Part shown: positions 8,335-17,157 of the stretch, one piece after another
Position numbering within the stretch: position 1 is the first letter of the stretch
How the letters are laid out: the number at the start of each line of letters is the position of its first letter
From: Roseovarius arcticus
GTDB lineage: Bacteria; Pseudomonadota; Alphaproteobacteria; Rhodobacterales; Rhodobacteraceae
Assembly: GCF_006125015.1 (NCBI RefSeq)
Contig: NZ_SZZN01000001.1
Location: 2,356,001 to 2,420,000, forward strand
Length of the DNA stretch: 64,000 nucleotides
Direction of reading: 5' to 3'
Notes under the pieces: model-generated
What the model was told of the DNA's origin: nothing
Seen by the model: the letters and a program-made list of their open reading frames with translations, nothing else
Database searches by the model: none
Made by a program: the position numbers and the translations under genes

Positions 8335-9507
8335 ATGGCATCCTTTCACCCCACCGCAGAGTATGAGGACGTCCGCGCGGGCGTGGCATCGGTCTGTGCC
8401 GAGTATCCTGGCGAATACTGGCGCGATTTGGACGCACGCCGCGCGTATCCGGCAGAGTTCGTGCAGGCATTGATTCGCGAGGGATACCTCGGCGCGATGA
8501 TCCCCGAGGAATATGGCGGTCTGGGCCTTAGCCTGACCGCCGGCGCCGTCATCCTAGAGGAAATCCACCGTAATGGCTGCAACGCGGCAGCCTGCCACGC
8601 GCAGATGTACACGATGGGAACCGTCCTGCGCCACGGCAGCGACGCGCAGAAACAGGCGTATTTGCCCGGTATCGCAGACGGCTCGTTGCGCTTGCAGGCC
8701 TTCGGCGTGACCGAGCCGACCAGCGGCACCGACACATTGGCGCTGAAAACAACGGCCAAGCGGGACGGCGACGACTATGTGATAAATGGGCAAAAGATTT
8801 GGATTTCACGCGCGGAGCATTCCGATCTGATGATCCTCTTGGCCCGCACTACCCCGCGCGATCAGGCAAAATCAAAGACCGATGGCCTGTCGGTGTTCTT
8901 GATCGACCTGCGAGAATTGGTGGGCAACGGTGTCGAAATCAGGCCCATCCGGACGATGATAAATCATGCCACGACCGAGATATTCTTTGAAAACGCCCGC
9001 ATCCCTGCCTCCGCCCTCATTGGCGAGGAGGGAATGGGGTTTCGCTATATTCTGTCCGGCATGAATTCCGAGCGTATCTTGATCGCCGCCGAGTGCATTG
9101 GCGACGCCAAGTGGTTCCTTAAAAAGGGCTCGGATTATGCGCGCGAGCGTGTCGTATTCGGCAAGCCAATCGGCGCCAATCAGGGTGTGCAATTCCCGCT
9201 GGCGCGCGCTCACGCGCACATGATGGCCGCCGAGGCGATCGTATACCGCGCCGCTGCGATGTACGATTCCGGCGACAATCCCGGGGTGGAGGCGAACACC
9301 GCCAAGATGCTGGCCGCCGATGCCAGTTGGGAGGCAGCAGAGGCGTGTCTTCAGACGCATGGCGGCTTCGGCTTTGCCGAGGAATACGACGTGGAGCGCA
9401 AGTTTCGCGAGGCGCGCCTGTATCAAGTGGCGCCAATTTCGACAAACCTTATCCTGTGCTTTATCGCCGAAAAGGTGCTGGGCCTGCCAAAGTCCTACGG
9501 CGTATGA
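8335..9507 (+). CDS. Acyl-CoA dehydrogenase family protein
   Basis: FAD-dependent alpha,beta-dehydrogenation of an acyl-CoA, passing electrons to ETF (the ETF-quinone oxidoreductase is at 17158). The 390-residue length is standard. Family features: GLSLTAGAVILEEI, the FAD-binding stretch QAFGVTEPTSGTDT, GQKIWISRAEHSD, the C-terminal QTHGGFGFAEEYDVER segment, and an ending in the IAEKVLGLP motif. The stop overlaps the next start (ATGA), showing a three-gene operon with the MmgE/PrpD and hydratase-like genes. Short/branched-chain or dicarboxylyl-CoA substrates are possible. Confidence 0.9.
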   Translation: MASFHPTAEYEDVRAGVASVCAEYPGEYWRDLDARRAYPAEFVQALIREGYLGAMIPEEYGGLGLSLTAGAVILEEIHRNGCNAAACHAQMYTMGTVLRHGSDAQKQAYLPGIADGSLRLQAFGVTEPTSGTDTLALKTTAKRDGDDYVINGQKIWISRAEHSDLMILLARTTPRDQAKSKTDGLSVFLIDLRELVGNGVEIRPIRTMINHATTEIFFENARIPASALIGEEGMGFRYILSGMNSERILIAAECIGDAKWFLKKGSDYARERVVFGKPIGANQGVQFPLARAHAHMMAAEAIVYRAAAMYDSGDNPGVEANTAKMLAADASWEAAEACLQTHGGFGFAEEYDVERKFREARLYQVAPISTNLILCFIAEKVLGLPKSYGV

Positions 9508-10802
9508 GCGGCATCGCACCCCTTCTTGATCTGGCAGCGCTGCCCGCGAGGGACATCCCCGCGCAGACGATGGGTATTGCACGCCTATCATTGCTGGATT
9601 GGATGATATGCGGCCGCGCGGGCGTGGCCGAACCTGTGGCTGGTATCCTGCGCGCCATGGCAGCCTCTGAGGGCGGCGCGCCGCAATCCAGCGTCTTTGG
9701 CGGGCCGCGCGCACCTGCCCGGATGGCTGCGCTGATCAACGGCACCACCAGCCACGCACTGGATTATGACGACACGCATTTCGCCCATGTCGGGCATCTG
9801 TCAGTCGGTATCTATCCCGCCGCCTTGGCCGTGGGCGAGACGGCGGGCGCCAGCGCCGCAGACGTCTGCGCCGCCTTTGCCATTGGCGGCGAGGCTGCGA
9901 TACGCATCGGCCTGCTGCTGGGCCGCGCGCATTACGAGCGCGGGTTTCACCAGACGGCCACCGCCGGCGCCTTTGGCGCAACGATCGCTGCGGGGCGCCT
10001 GCTTGGATTGAACCCGCACCAGATGCGCGCCGCCATTGGCCTCTGTGCCACCCGTGCAACCGGCCTGCGCTGCCAGTTCGGGACGATGGGCAAGCCCTAT
10101 AACGCAGGCGTTGCCGCCGCCGCCGGGGTGGAGTGTGCGCAGCTGGCGCTCGCCGGTATGACCGCACCCGATGACGGCCTGCTGGGACCCAACGGCTATA
10201 TCGCCACGCATACCGATGCGCCGGGCAATGCCTTGGCCATGCCCTCCGGCGCATGGCTGTTGGACGATATGAAATACAAGTTACACGCCTGCTGCCACGG
10301 CACTCACGCGATGATTGAGGCGCTGAAGGACGCGGGCGCACGCCTAGCAGACGTGACCCAGATCCGCCTGCGCACCAATCCCCGCTGGCTGACAGTCTGC
10401 GATATCAAGACGCCGCGCACTGGGCTGGAGATCAAGTTCAGCTACACGTGGTTGGCCGGCATGTCGCTGCGCGGCGATGCCACCGGCAGCGACCGGACCT
10501 ATACGGACGCGCTGTCCTCTGATCCGCAGCTGGCCGAATTCGCTGCCCGCATCACCGTCACGGGCGACGCGAACATCACCGATATGCAGGCGGCGGGCGA
10601 GATTATCTTATCGGATGGCCGTACCCTGCCCTTCTTCCATGACCTCGCGGCGCCCATCTCGCTGGGCACGCTGGAGCGTAGTTTACGTACCAAAGCAGAG
10701 GCCTTGCTCGGGCCGCCGGGCAGCGCGCTCTGCGATCGTTTGGCGTCGCTTGATGGCATGGACGCGAACGCCCTTGGTGCCTTGCTGGAGCCAGCCGCAT
10801 GA
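9504..10802 (+). CDS. MmgE/PrpD family protein (2-methylcitrate dehydratase / cis-aconitate decarboxylase fold)
   Basis: About 432 residues from the ATG at 9504, which overlaps the previous stop; the open frame continues upstream without a better start. Family features include SVFGGPRAPARMAALINGTT, the HALDYDDTHF motif and the GFHQTATAGAFGATIAAGRL segment. The family contains 2-methylcitrate dehydratase and cis-aconitate decarboxylase as well as many uncharacterised enzymes. Lying between an acyl-CoA dehydrogenase and a mesaconyl/itaconyl-CoA-hydratase-like gene, a role on a branched C4-C6 di- or tricarboxylate is plausible but unproven. Confidence 0.85.
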   Translation: MSGIAPLLDLAALPARDIPAQTMGIARLSLLDWMICGRAGVAEPVAGILRAMAASEGGAPQSSVFGGPRAPARMAALINGTTSHALDYDDTHFAHVGHLSVGIYPAALAVGETAGASAADVCAAFAIGGEAAIRIGLLLGRAHYERGFHQTATAGAFGATIAAGRLLGLNPHQMRAAIGLCATRATGLRCQFGTMGKPYNAGVAAAAGVECAQLALAGMTAPDDGLLGPNGYIATHTDAPGNALAMPSGAWLLDDMKYKLHACCHGTHAMIEALKDAGARLADVTQIRLRTNPRWLTVCDIKTPRTGLEIKFSYTWLAGMSLRGDATGSDRTYTDALSSDPQLAEFAARITVTGDANITDMQAAGEIILSDGRTLPFFHDLAAPISLGTLERSLRTKAEALLGPPGSALCDRLASLDGMDANALGALLEPAA

Positions 10803-11626
10803 GCGGTCCTTCCGACTGGATCGGGCGCTGCATCACCCGCGAGGATGTGATCGCCCCCCGCCTGCTGGCAGAATACCGCGCGACACTTGACGGTACGCTG
10901 GCACCGCTGGAGGTGCCACCGGGCGTCGAGTTTTGCCTCGCGCCCGATATCTGCGCGCCGGATCTTCTGGGGCGCGACGGGCATCCGCGCACCGGCCTGT
11001 TTCTGCCGGATCTACCGCTGCCCCGGCGCATGTGGGCAGGCGGCCAGATCAATCGCACCGCGCCGCTTTGCCCCTGCGATATCGTCACGCGCACCTCAAC
11101 CATTGAGGACGTCACGTCGAAAACCGGGCGCAGTGGCCCGCTGGGCTTTGTCACTGTGCGTCACATCTACAGCGTCCATGGCCAGACGCGCATAAACGAG
11201 CGGCAAGATATCGTCTATCGCGCCGATCCCGCGCCGGGCGCACCTGCGCCAACCGTCCCACTGGCGGAGCCTTGGCCGGATGCCGAAGGGTGGGATATAA
11301 CCACCAGCACTACCCTGCTCTTTCGCTATTCGGCCCTTACCTTCAACGGCCACCGCATTCACTATGACGCGCCTTATGCGCGCGAGGTTGAAGGCTACGG
11401 CGGCCTAGTTGTGCACGGCCCGCTTCAGGCGATCTGGATGCAAAACCTCGCTTCTACCCTCTTTGGCACGGCGCCAGCGCGATTCGATTATCGCGGTCTG
11501 GCCCCGCTGATTTGCGGTGATGATGTGCGGGTTGAGGCCTGGGTGACACCGGATGGCGCCGATCTGCGCGTGCGGCGAACCCGTGACAACGCGGTCACGA
11601 TGCAAGCCAGCGCGCAGCCTGCATAG
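10799..11626 (+). CDS. Mesaconyl-C4-CoA / itaconyl-CoA hydratase-like protein (hot-dog, MaoC-type)
   Basis: 275 residues that match the FAS1-type N-terminal dehydratase plus C-terminal MaoC-like layout of mesaconyl-C4-CoA hydratase and itaconyl-CoA hydratase. The first half has LPLPRRMWAGGQI and DIVTRTSTIEDVTSK; the second has LLFRYSALTFNGHRIHYD, where the conserved N/H of the family active site lies, followed by GLVVHGPLQA. It hydrates an enoyl-CoA. Its start overlaps the MmgE/PrpD stop (ATGA). It is the last gene of the cluster; no CoA ligase or CoA transferase is visible in the window. Confidence 0.8.
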   Translation: MSGPSDWIGRCITREDVIAPRLLAEYRATLDGTLAPLEVPPGVEFCLAPDICAPDLLGRDGHPRTGLFLPDLPLPRRMWAGGQINRTAPLCPCDIVTRTSTIEDVTSKTGRSGPLGFVTVRHIYSVHGQTRINERQDIVYRADPAPGAPAPTVPLAEPWPDAEGWDITTSTTLLFRYSALTFNGHRIHYDAPYAREVEGYGGLVVHGPLQAIWMQNLASTLFGTAPARFDYRGLAPLICGDDVRVEAWVTPDGADLRVRRTRDNAVTMQASAQPA

Positions 11627-11676
11627 GCCGGACCGCAAGGCGGATCTCAATTTCAGACATACTTCCGCATTATTTT

Positions 11677-11721
11677 TGCGAATGATTATCATTTAAGGTT
11701 GAAACTTGCGAGTGCTTCGCA
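11677..11721 (+). promoter_or_regulatory. Fur/Mur-type operator region upstream of sitA
   Basis: AATGATTATCATT (11681-11693) is a perfect palindrome around one base; read on the other strand it equals the 13-base core of the classical Fur box. TGCGA flanks it at 11677, and a second inverted repeat TGCGA-N5-TCGCA lies at 11707-11721. Alphaproteobacterial Mur, a manganese-sensing Fur homologue, is known to repress sit operons through this kind of site. The sequence match is direct; the identity of the regulator is inferred. Confidence 0.65.
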
Positions 11722-11760
11722 TTTACAGTACCTCACCATCAACCGTAAATGAGGCTGCAC

Positions 11761-12666
11761 ATGACCCGACTTCTGCGCACATCCGCCGCCGCACTGGCAC
11801 TGACCACCGCGCTCTGTGCCCCTGCCATCGCAGCGGATGGCCCGATGAAAGTGGTGACCACCTTTACCATTCTGCAGGACATGGCCCAGAATGTCGCCGG
11901 CGACGCCGCCGAAGTCGTCTCAATCACCAAGCCGGGCGCCGAAATTCACGGCTATCAGCCAACACCGCAGGACATCGTGCGCGCGTCGGGGGCCGATCTG
12001 ATCCTCTACAACGGTCTCAACCTCGAACTGTGGTTTGAGCAGTTCCTCAGCAATCTGGGCGAGATCCCTTCGGCCACGTTGACGGACGGCATCGACGCCA
12101 TCTCGATCTCGTCCGGATCGTATGAGGGCAAGGCGAACCCCCACGCATGGATGGGCTTGGATAACGCGCTAATCTACATCGACAATATCGCGGCCGCCTT
12201 CGCTGAGCATGACCCCGATAACGCAGACACCTATTTTGCCAACGCAGAGGCCTATAAGCAGCAGATTACCGAGGCGGTTCAGCCCCTGCGTGACCGCATT
12301 GCCAAAATTCCCGAGAAGGACCGCTGGCTGGTGACTTGCGAGGGCGCGTTCAGTTATCTGGCCCGCGATTTCGGCATGAAGGAATTGTACCTGTGGCCGA
12401 TGAACGCCGATCAGGTCGGCACGCCGCAACAGGTGCGCAGCGTCATTGACGGCGTGCGCGACAATGCCATTCCCGTCGTCTTTTGCGAAAGCACGGTCAA
12501 CACCGATCCCGCCAAGCAGGTGGCGCGAGAAACGGGCGCTAGATACGCGGGCGAGCTTTATGTCGACAGCCTGAGCGGCCCAGACGGCCCTGTTCCAACC
12601 TACCTGGACCTGCTGCGCGTCGACGCCGAAACGATCGCAGGCGCGCTGGCGCCGGGTACAAACTGA
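11761..12666 (+). CDS. sitA: Manganese/zinc ABC transporter, substrate-binding protein
   Basis: Cluster A-I metal-binding periplasmic protein. The signal peptide (MTRLLRTSAAALALTTALCA) is cleaved near AIAADG. Mature features: VVTTFTILQDMAQNVAGDAA, the metal-ligand histidines in AEIHGYQPTPQDI and NPHAWMG, and a late FCESTVNT. The ATG at 11761 has GAGG seven bases upstream; an earlier ATG at 11749 lacks this. First gene of sitABCD. A His in the first lobe plus a His, Glu and Asp set is typical of manganese (rather than zinc) binders, which commonly carry a His-rich loop that is missing here. Confidence 0.9.
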   Translation: MTRLLRTSAAALALTTALCAPAIAADGPMKVVTTFTILQDMAQNVAGDAAEVVSITKPGAEIHGYQPTPQDIVRASGADLILYNGLNLELWFEQFLSNLGEIPSATLTDGIDAISISSGSYEGKANPHAWMGLDNALIYIDNIAAAFAEHDPDNADTYFANAEAYKQQITEAVQPLRDRIAKIPEKDRWLVTCEGAFSYLARDFGMKELYLWPMNADQVGTPQQVRSVIDGVRDNAIPVVFCESTVNTDPAKQVARETGARYAGELYVDSLSGPDGPVPTYLDLLRVDAETIAGALAPGTN

Positions 12667-12723
12667 AACAAGTCCGCCGCAGGCATCGCGCCTGAAGACC
12701 AATTTGAGATAAGGATGCGCCAG

Positions 12724-13638
12724 ATGCTGGACCAGACAATGCCCAAGACCCACGACACCAGCGAAACAGGCGCTGCGGGCGGCATCATGGCCGAGGACGT
12801 GACCGTCACCTATCGCAATGGCCACACCGCGTTACGCAACGCCACGTTTGAAATACCGCGCGGCACCATCACCGCGCTTGTTGGCGTCAACGGAGCCGGT
12901 AAATCAACGCTGTTCAAGGCGATCATGGGATTTGTCCCTGCGGCCAGCGGCGAAATTCGCCTGCTGGGCAGGTCGGTCAAGGAGGCGCTGGCCGCCAATC
13001 TGGTGGCCTATGTGCCCCAATCGGAAGAGGTCGACTGGGCCTTTCCTGTGCTGGTTGAGGACGTGGTCATGATGGGCCGCTACGGGCACATGGGTTTTTT
13101 GCGGCGCGCCCGCGCTGCTGATCATGCCGCTGTCGAATTGGCGCTGTCTCGCGTTGGGATGAGCGACTTTCGCAACCGCCAGATCGGCGAGTTATCCGGC
13201 GGCCAGCGCAAGCGCGTATTCCTCGCCCGCAGCCTCGCCCAAGATGGCCAAGTCATCCTGCTGGACGAGCCATTCACCGGCGTTGACGTCAAGACCGAAG
13301 AACAGATCGTCGCCCTTCTGCGCGAATTGCGAGATGAGGGCCGCGTGATGCTGGTATCCACCCACAACCTCGGCTCGGTTCCCGAATTTTGCGACCGCAC
13401 GGTGCTGGTCAAGGGCACAGTGCTGGCCTACGGGCCGACAGAAGAGACGTTCACCCGCGAAAACCTAGAGGACGCGTTCGGCGGCGTGCTGCGCCACTTC
13501 ACCCTTGGCGGGGACGAGTTGCACGACGACGACGACCCACGCGAGCTGCGCATCATCACCGATGACGAGCGGCCATTTGTGCATTACGGCGAACGGCGCA
13601 AAAAGCCGAAACCGGCCAAGGCGGATGACGCGGAATGA
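12724..13638 (+). CDS. sitB: Manganese ABC transporter, ATP-binding protein
   Basis: About 304 residues from ATG 12724, for which AAGG is well placed; ATG 12715 abuts it and is less likely. Walker A is GVNGAGKST near residue 55, the signature LSGGQRKR near 155 and Walker [13 protein letters not shown] near 175. A charged C-terminal extension ([10 protein letters not shown] to [12 protein letters not shown]) goes beyond the ATPase core, as in other roseobacter SitB proteins. It drives uptake through SitC/SitD, and its stop overlaps the sitC start. Confidence 0.9.
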   Translation: MLDQTMPKTHDTSETGAAGGIMAEDVTVTYRNGHTALRNATFEIPRGTITALVGVNGAGKSTLFKAIMGFVPAASGEIRLLGRSVKEALAANLVAYVPQSEEVDWAFPVLVEDVVMMGRYGHMGFLRRARAADHAAVELALSRVGMSDFRNRQIGELSGGQRKRVFLARSLAQDGQVILLDEPFTGVDVKTEEQIVALLRELRDEGRVMLVSTHNLGSVPEFCDRTVLVKGTVLAYGPTEETFTRENLEDAFGGVLRHFTLGGDELHDDDDPRELRIITDDERPFVHYGERRKKPKPAKADDAE

Positions 13639-14519
13639 TCGACACGCTGCTACAGCCCTTCGCCTACAGCTACATGTTCAACGCGATGTGGGTATCGGCC
13701 CTTACGGGCGGCGTCTGCGCGTTTCTGTCGTGCTATCTCATGCTCAAGGGCTGGTCTCTGATCGGTGACGCGCTGAGCCATTCGGTCGTGCCTGGCGTCG
13801 CGGGCGCCTACATGCTGGGCCTCCCATTCGCGTTGGGGGCGTTCCTGTCGGGCGGCCTGGCAGCGGCGGCGATGCTGCTATTGTCGGGCCGGTCAGGGCT
13901 GAAAATCGATGTGATTATCGGCATCATTTTCACCTCATTCTTTGGTCTTGGCCTCTTCATGGTGTCGCTGTCGCCTATGTCCGTCAGCATCCAGACCATC
14001 ATCATGGGCAACATTCTGGCCATCACGCCCGAGGATACGCTGCAATTGGCGATCATCGGCTTTGTCAGCCTCGCGGTACTGGTGGCGAAGTGGAAGGATC
14101 TGATGGTCGTCTTTTTTGATGAAAACCACGCACGCACCATTGGCTTGCGGCCCGACCTGCTCAAGGGCGTCTTCTTTGCGCTGCTATCAGCGGCGATTGT
14201 TGCCGCGATGATGACCGTCGGCGCATTTCTGGTCATCGCGCTGGTGGTGACACCCGGCGCCACCGCCTACCTGCTTTGCGACAGGTTTCCGCGGCTGATC
14301 GTGGTTTCGGTCCTGATCGGCACGATCACCAGCTTTGTCGGGGCTTATGCCAGCTTTTTCCTCGACGGGGCGACGGGGGGCATCATCGTGGCGCTGCAGA
14401 CGGCCATCTTCCTTGCCGCATTCTTTTTCGCGCCCAAGCACGGTATGCTCGCCGCCCGGCGCAAGGCTGCAGCGGCCCTGACTGACGCGCGCCAGCAGTC
14501 TCAGGAGGCCCGGCTATGA
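13635..14519 (+). CDS. sitC: Manganese ABC transporter, permease
   Basis: 294-residue ABC-3 family permease with about eight hydrophobic segments. The family signature [21 protein letters not shown] is at the N-terminal third, and the coupling-helix region includes [14 protein letters not shown]. It overlaps sitB and sitD by four bases each (ATGA). It resembles sitD, suggesting an old duplication, and the two probably form a heterodimeric channel. Confidence 0.9.
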   Translation: MIDTLLQPFAYSYMFNAMWVSALTGGVCAFLSCYLMLKGWSLIGDALSHSVVPGVAGAYMLGLPFALGAFLSGGLAAAAMLLLSGRSGLKIDVIIGIIFTSFFGLGLFMVSLSPMSVSIQTIIMGNILAITPEDTLQLAIIGFVSLAVLVAKWKDLMVVFFDENHARTIGLRPDLLKGVFFALLSAAIVAAMMTVGAFLVIALVVTPGATAYLLCDRFPRLIVVSVLIGTITSFVGAYASFFLDGATGGIIVALQTAIFLAAFFFAPKHGMLAARRKAAAALTDARQQSQEARL

Positions 14520-15361
14520 TCGACACGCTTCTGTTGCCATTCCAGTTTCCCTTCATGCAGAACGCCTTCTGGATCGCGCTACTGGTTGCGCCGCCAACAG
14601 CGCTGCTCTCATGCTTTTTGGTGCTCAAGGGCTGGGCGCTGATGGGTGATGCGGTTAGTCATGCGACCCTGCCGGGCATCGTGCTGGCGTGGATATTGGG
14701 CTTGCCGCTGATCGTAGGGGCATTTGCCGCCGGCATGACCTGCGCGCTGGCGACGGGGTATCTGTCACATAACAGCCGGGTAAAACAGGATACCGTGATG
14801 GGCGTCGTCTTCTCTGGCATGTTCGGGGTGGGTATCATCATGTACACATCGATCACCACGAACGAGCATCTGGATCATGTCCTTTTCGGTAATATGCTGG
14901 GTGTCGGGGCTACCGATCTGTGGACCTCGGGCCTGATTGCGCTGGCCGTCACGTCCCTTCTGGTTCTGAAATGGCGTGATCTGTTGCTGCACGCGTTTGA
15001 TCCGGCGCAGGCGCAGGCATCTGGGCTGCGCACGAACCTGCTGCATTACGGCCTTCTGGCAGCGCTGTCGCTGACCATCGTGGCGACACTCAGCTCGGTC
15101 GGGCTTATTCTAGCTGTGGCATTGCTGGTGACGCCGGGCGCGATTGCGTTCCTTGTGGTGCGCAGCTTTGGCCGGATGCTTTGGGTGTCGGTGCTCGTCT
15201 GCGCCGCCTCGATGGTGGGCGGCACCTATGCCAGCTTTTACCTCGATTCGGCCCCCGCTGCGACGATCGTGCTGATCCTGACGGCGATCTTTATCCTCGC
15301 GTTCTTGCGCCGCCTATACGTGACGCGCCGCACGTCGAAAATGGCAGCGCAGGAGGTCTGA
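14516..15361 (+). CDS. sitD: Manganese ABC transporter, permease
   Basis: 281-residue ABC-3 family permease, paralogous to sitC: GWALMGDAVSHATLPGIVLAW occupies the matching position, and the coupling region reads DPAQAQASGLRTNLL. The start overlaps the sitC stop. It is the last gene of the operon and ends 21 bases before the convergent gene at 15383, with no obvious terminator between them. Confidence 0.9.
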   Translation: MIDTLLLPFQFPFMQNAFWIALLVAPPTALLSCFLVLKGWALMGDAVSHATLPGIVLAWILGLPLIVGAFAAGMTCALATGYLSHNSRVKQDTVMGVVFSGMFGVGIIMYTSITTNEHLDHVLFGNMLGVGATDLWTSGLIALAVTSLLVLKWRDLLLHAFDPAQAQASGLRTNLLHYGLLAALSLTIVATLSSVGLILAVALLVTPGAIAFLVVRSFGRMLWVSVLVCAASMVGGTYASFYLDSAPAATIVLILTAIFILAFLRRLYVTRRTSKMAAQEV

Positions 15362-15382
15362 AGCCTCACCGCAGCCGACCTT

Positions 15383-16414
15383 TTAATCGAACGTGCCCGC
15401 GACCCGCCCCAGTAGCATAAACGCCCGCGCGGTACGTGTGTCTGACAAGTCCGAGATGTCACTATCGCTGGCATCGTCAGCGAAGGTGCTGAACATTTGA
15501 TCGAACCGCCGCAGGAAATGGTGCGCCGCGTCGCGAAAGATGGGATCGCTCTTCATCCGCGCGGCTGCCAGTGCCAGCGATGACCGATCCCGAATGCCCC
15601 CCAGCGCCGCAATGGCGCGGCCGCGCGCGCCGCCCGCAAAGCTGCGCCAGATCTCTGGCCGGGCCATGTCGGGGCGCAGATCGTCCATGTAGATGCCGTC
15701 TTGGCTAAGCAGGGTCAGCACGTCCTGCGCGGCCTGAATCAACTGCGCGGTAGGACGATCCTTGAGCGCGCGACGCAGCGCGGCAAAGCCTGCCTTGTCC
15801 TCGGCAGTTTCCGGGAAATTCAGCGCACGAATGAAATCAGCGCGCTCCAGCGGCGGGTGCATTTCCTCGGCTGTTGTTCCCAGCGGAAGTGGGGCCTGCC
15901 CGTCATCGCCCTGCACGGGCGCGGCGGCTATCGCTATCTTGCGCGGGGGCAGCACGGACGGCAGCGGGCGACTGGACGAAAAGGTCGCCAGCGTCGTTTG
16001 CGTCTTGCGCTGTGACGCCGCAATTTCGTCCAGCTTCTGCGTCACCGAAGTCTGTCCGCCCCCCGGCGCTGTGGCGACCAAGCTTTGCTTGACATAGGCC
16101 TGCCGGATCGCGTCGATCGCGGAATGCAGACGCGCGCTCTCTTCGCGCATGATGCGGGCAGTTCGGGCCGCAGTGGCCGCGACCCAGATCATCGCGACCG
16201 GCAGAAAAATGACCAGCGCGACGACTAAAAACCCCAGCGCACCGTCTGCCCCGCCAAATCCAAAGACGGCAAAGACCAGAGCCGCCAGCACCAGCCACAC
16301 CGCCGACAACACCAGCGCTGCAATCTCGGGCGGCGACAAGTTGGCGCTGGAATTCGCATTACCGGCGGCCTTGCCAGCGACAGTCTTATAAGGCGCTTTT
16401 TTAGAGGGGGGCAT
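15383..16414 (-). CDS. Conserved two-helix membrane protein of unknown function
   Basis: 343 residues. After a basic N-terminus there are two adjacent transmembrane helices at roughly residues 30-53 and 59-83 (IAALVLSAVWLVLAALVFAV and GALGFLVVALVIFLPVAMIW), then a probable coiled region starting RTARIMREESARLHSAI. The remaining two thirds is cytoplasmic or periplasmic, mostly helical, without a recognisable catalytic motif. I do not recognise a named domain. It lies 14 bases before greA in the direction of transcription. Proteins of this type are common next to greA in related genomes by my recollection; function unknown. Confidence 0.7.
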   Translation of the reverse strand: MPPSKKAPYKTVAGKAAGNANSSANLSPPEIAALVLSAVWLVLAALVFAVFGFGGADGALGFLVVALVIFLPVAMIWVAATAARTARIMREESARLHSAIDAIRQAYVKQSLVATAPGGGQTSVTQKLDEIAASQRKTQTTLATFSSSRPLPSVLPPRKIAIAAAPVQGDDGQAPLPLGTTAEEMHPPLERADFIRALNFPETAEDKAGFAALRRALKDRPTAQLIQAAQDVLTLLSQDGIYMDDLRPDMARPEIWRSFAGGARGRAIAALGGIRDRSSLALAAARMKSDPIFRDAAHHFLRRFDQMFSTFADDASDSDISDLSDTRTARAFMLLGRVAGTFD

Positions 16415-16428
16415 CGAGATGTGCCTTT

Positions 16429-16899
16429 TCAGGTATATGCGATCTTGATCACTTCGTAGGCGCGGTCGCCGCCAGGCGTGCGTACTTCGACGCTGTCGCC
16501 TTCTTCTTTGCCGATCAGGGCGCGGGCGATGGGCGACTTGATATTCAGCAAGCCTTTTTCGACGCTCGCTTCATGCTCGCCCACAATCTGCCAAGTCTTT
16601 TCCTCTTCCGTATCTTCATCAACCAGCGTGACAGTCGCGCCGAACTTGATAGAGCCGGACAGCTTCTTGGGGTCGATCACCTCGGCCCGGCCTAGCGTGC
16701 CTTCCAGCTCCTTGACGCGGCCCTCAATGAAGCTGTGCTTTTCGCGGGCGGAGTGATACTCGGCATTCTCGGACAGATCGCCATGCTCGCGTGCCTCCGC
16801 GATCGCACGGATGATGGCCGGGCGCTCTACCGATTTCAGATGCTTCAGCTCGGCATTTAGCGCGTCATTGCCCGCGCGCGTCATCGGTATCTTTTCCAT
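16429..16899 (-). CDS. greA: Transcription elongation factor GreA
   Basis: Rescues backtracked RNA polymerase by stimulating cleavage of the transcript 3' end. The 156-residue length is normal. The N-terminal coiled coil carries the acidic-tip signature [15 protein letters not shown], where D and E bind the catalytic metal. The C-terminal FKBP-like domain has [16 protein letters not shown] and [14 protein letters not shown]. The start at 16899 has GGGAGA upstream. The reading frame stays open much further upstream but the extension is basic and unrelated to GreA. Confidence 0.95.
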   Translation of the reverse strand: MEKIPMTRAGNDALNAELKHLKSVERPAIIRAIAEAREHGDLSENAEYHSAREKHSFIEGRVKELEGTLGRAEVIDPKKLSGSIKFGATVTLVDEDTEEEKTWQIVGEHEASVEKGLLNIKSPIARALIGKEEGDSVEVRTPGGDRAYEVIKIAYT

Positions 16900-17157
16900 C
16901 GTATCTCCCAAATCCGCGAGCCGGCCCTTGCCGACCTCGCCGCATCCGTGCCTTTTTGATCGCACGAGGTTGACCCGACCGCGCGCGGCTTTGCAATAGG
17001 CCATTGGCCTTGCGCGCGCAATCATGCCTGTGACGCGGCAAAATGCCGTTTTGCACCTGCGTCTGCGCCGTGTTTGAATTGACGCACCCCGGCGCGGCGC
17101 GCTAATGACGTGCGCAACTAAGTTGTCCCACCGGGGCACGAAGCGAAGGATATTTGG

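Noticed and set aside
8335..9748. Long minus-strand open frames (up to 280 residues) opposite the acyl-CoA dehydrogenase and PrpD genes
   Set aside because: High-GC coding DNA routinely leaves the opposite strand open. These frames show Arg/Ala-rich low-complexity products with no family pattern.
16900..17139. N-terminal extension of greA
   Set aside because: The frame is open but the extra residues are basic and unlike any GreA; ATG 16899 has a proper ribosome site and gives the standard length.
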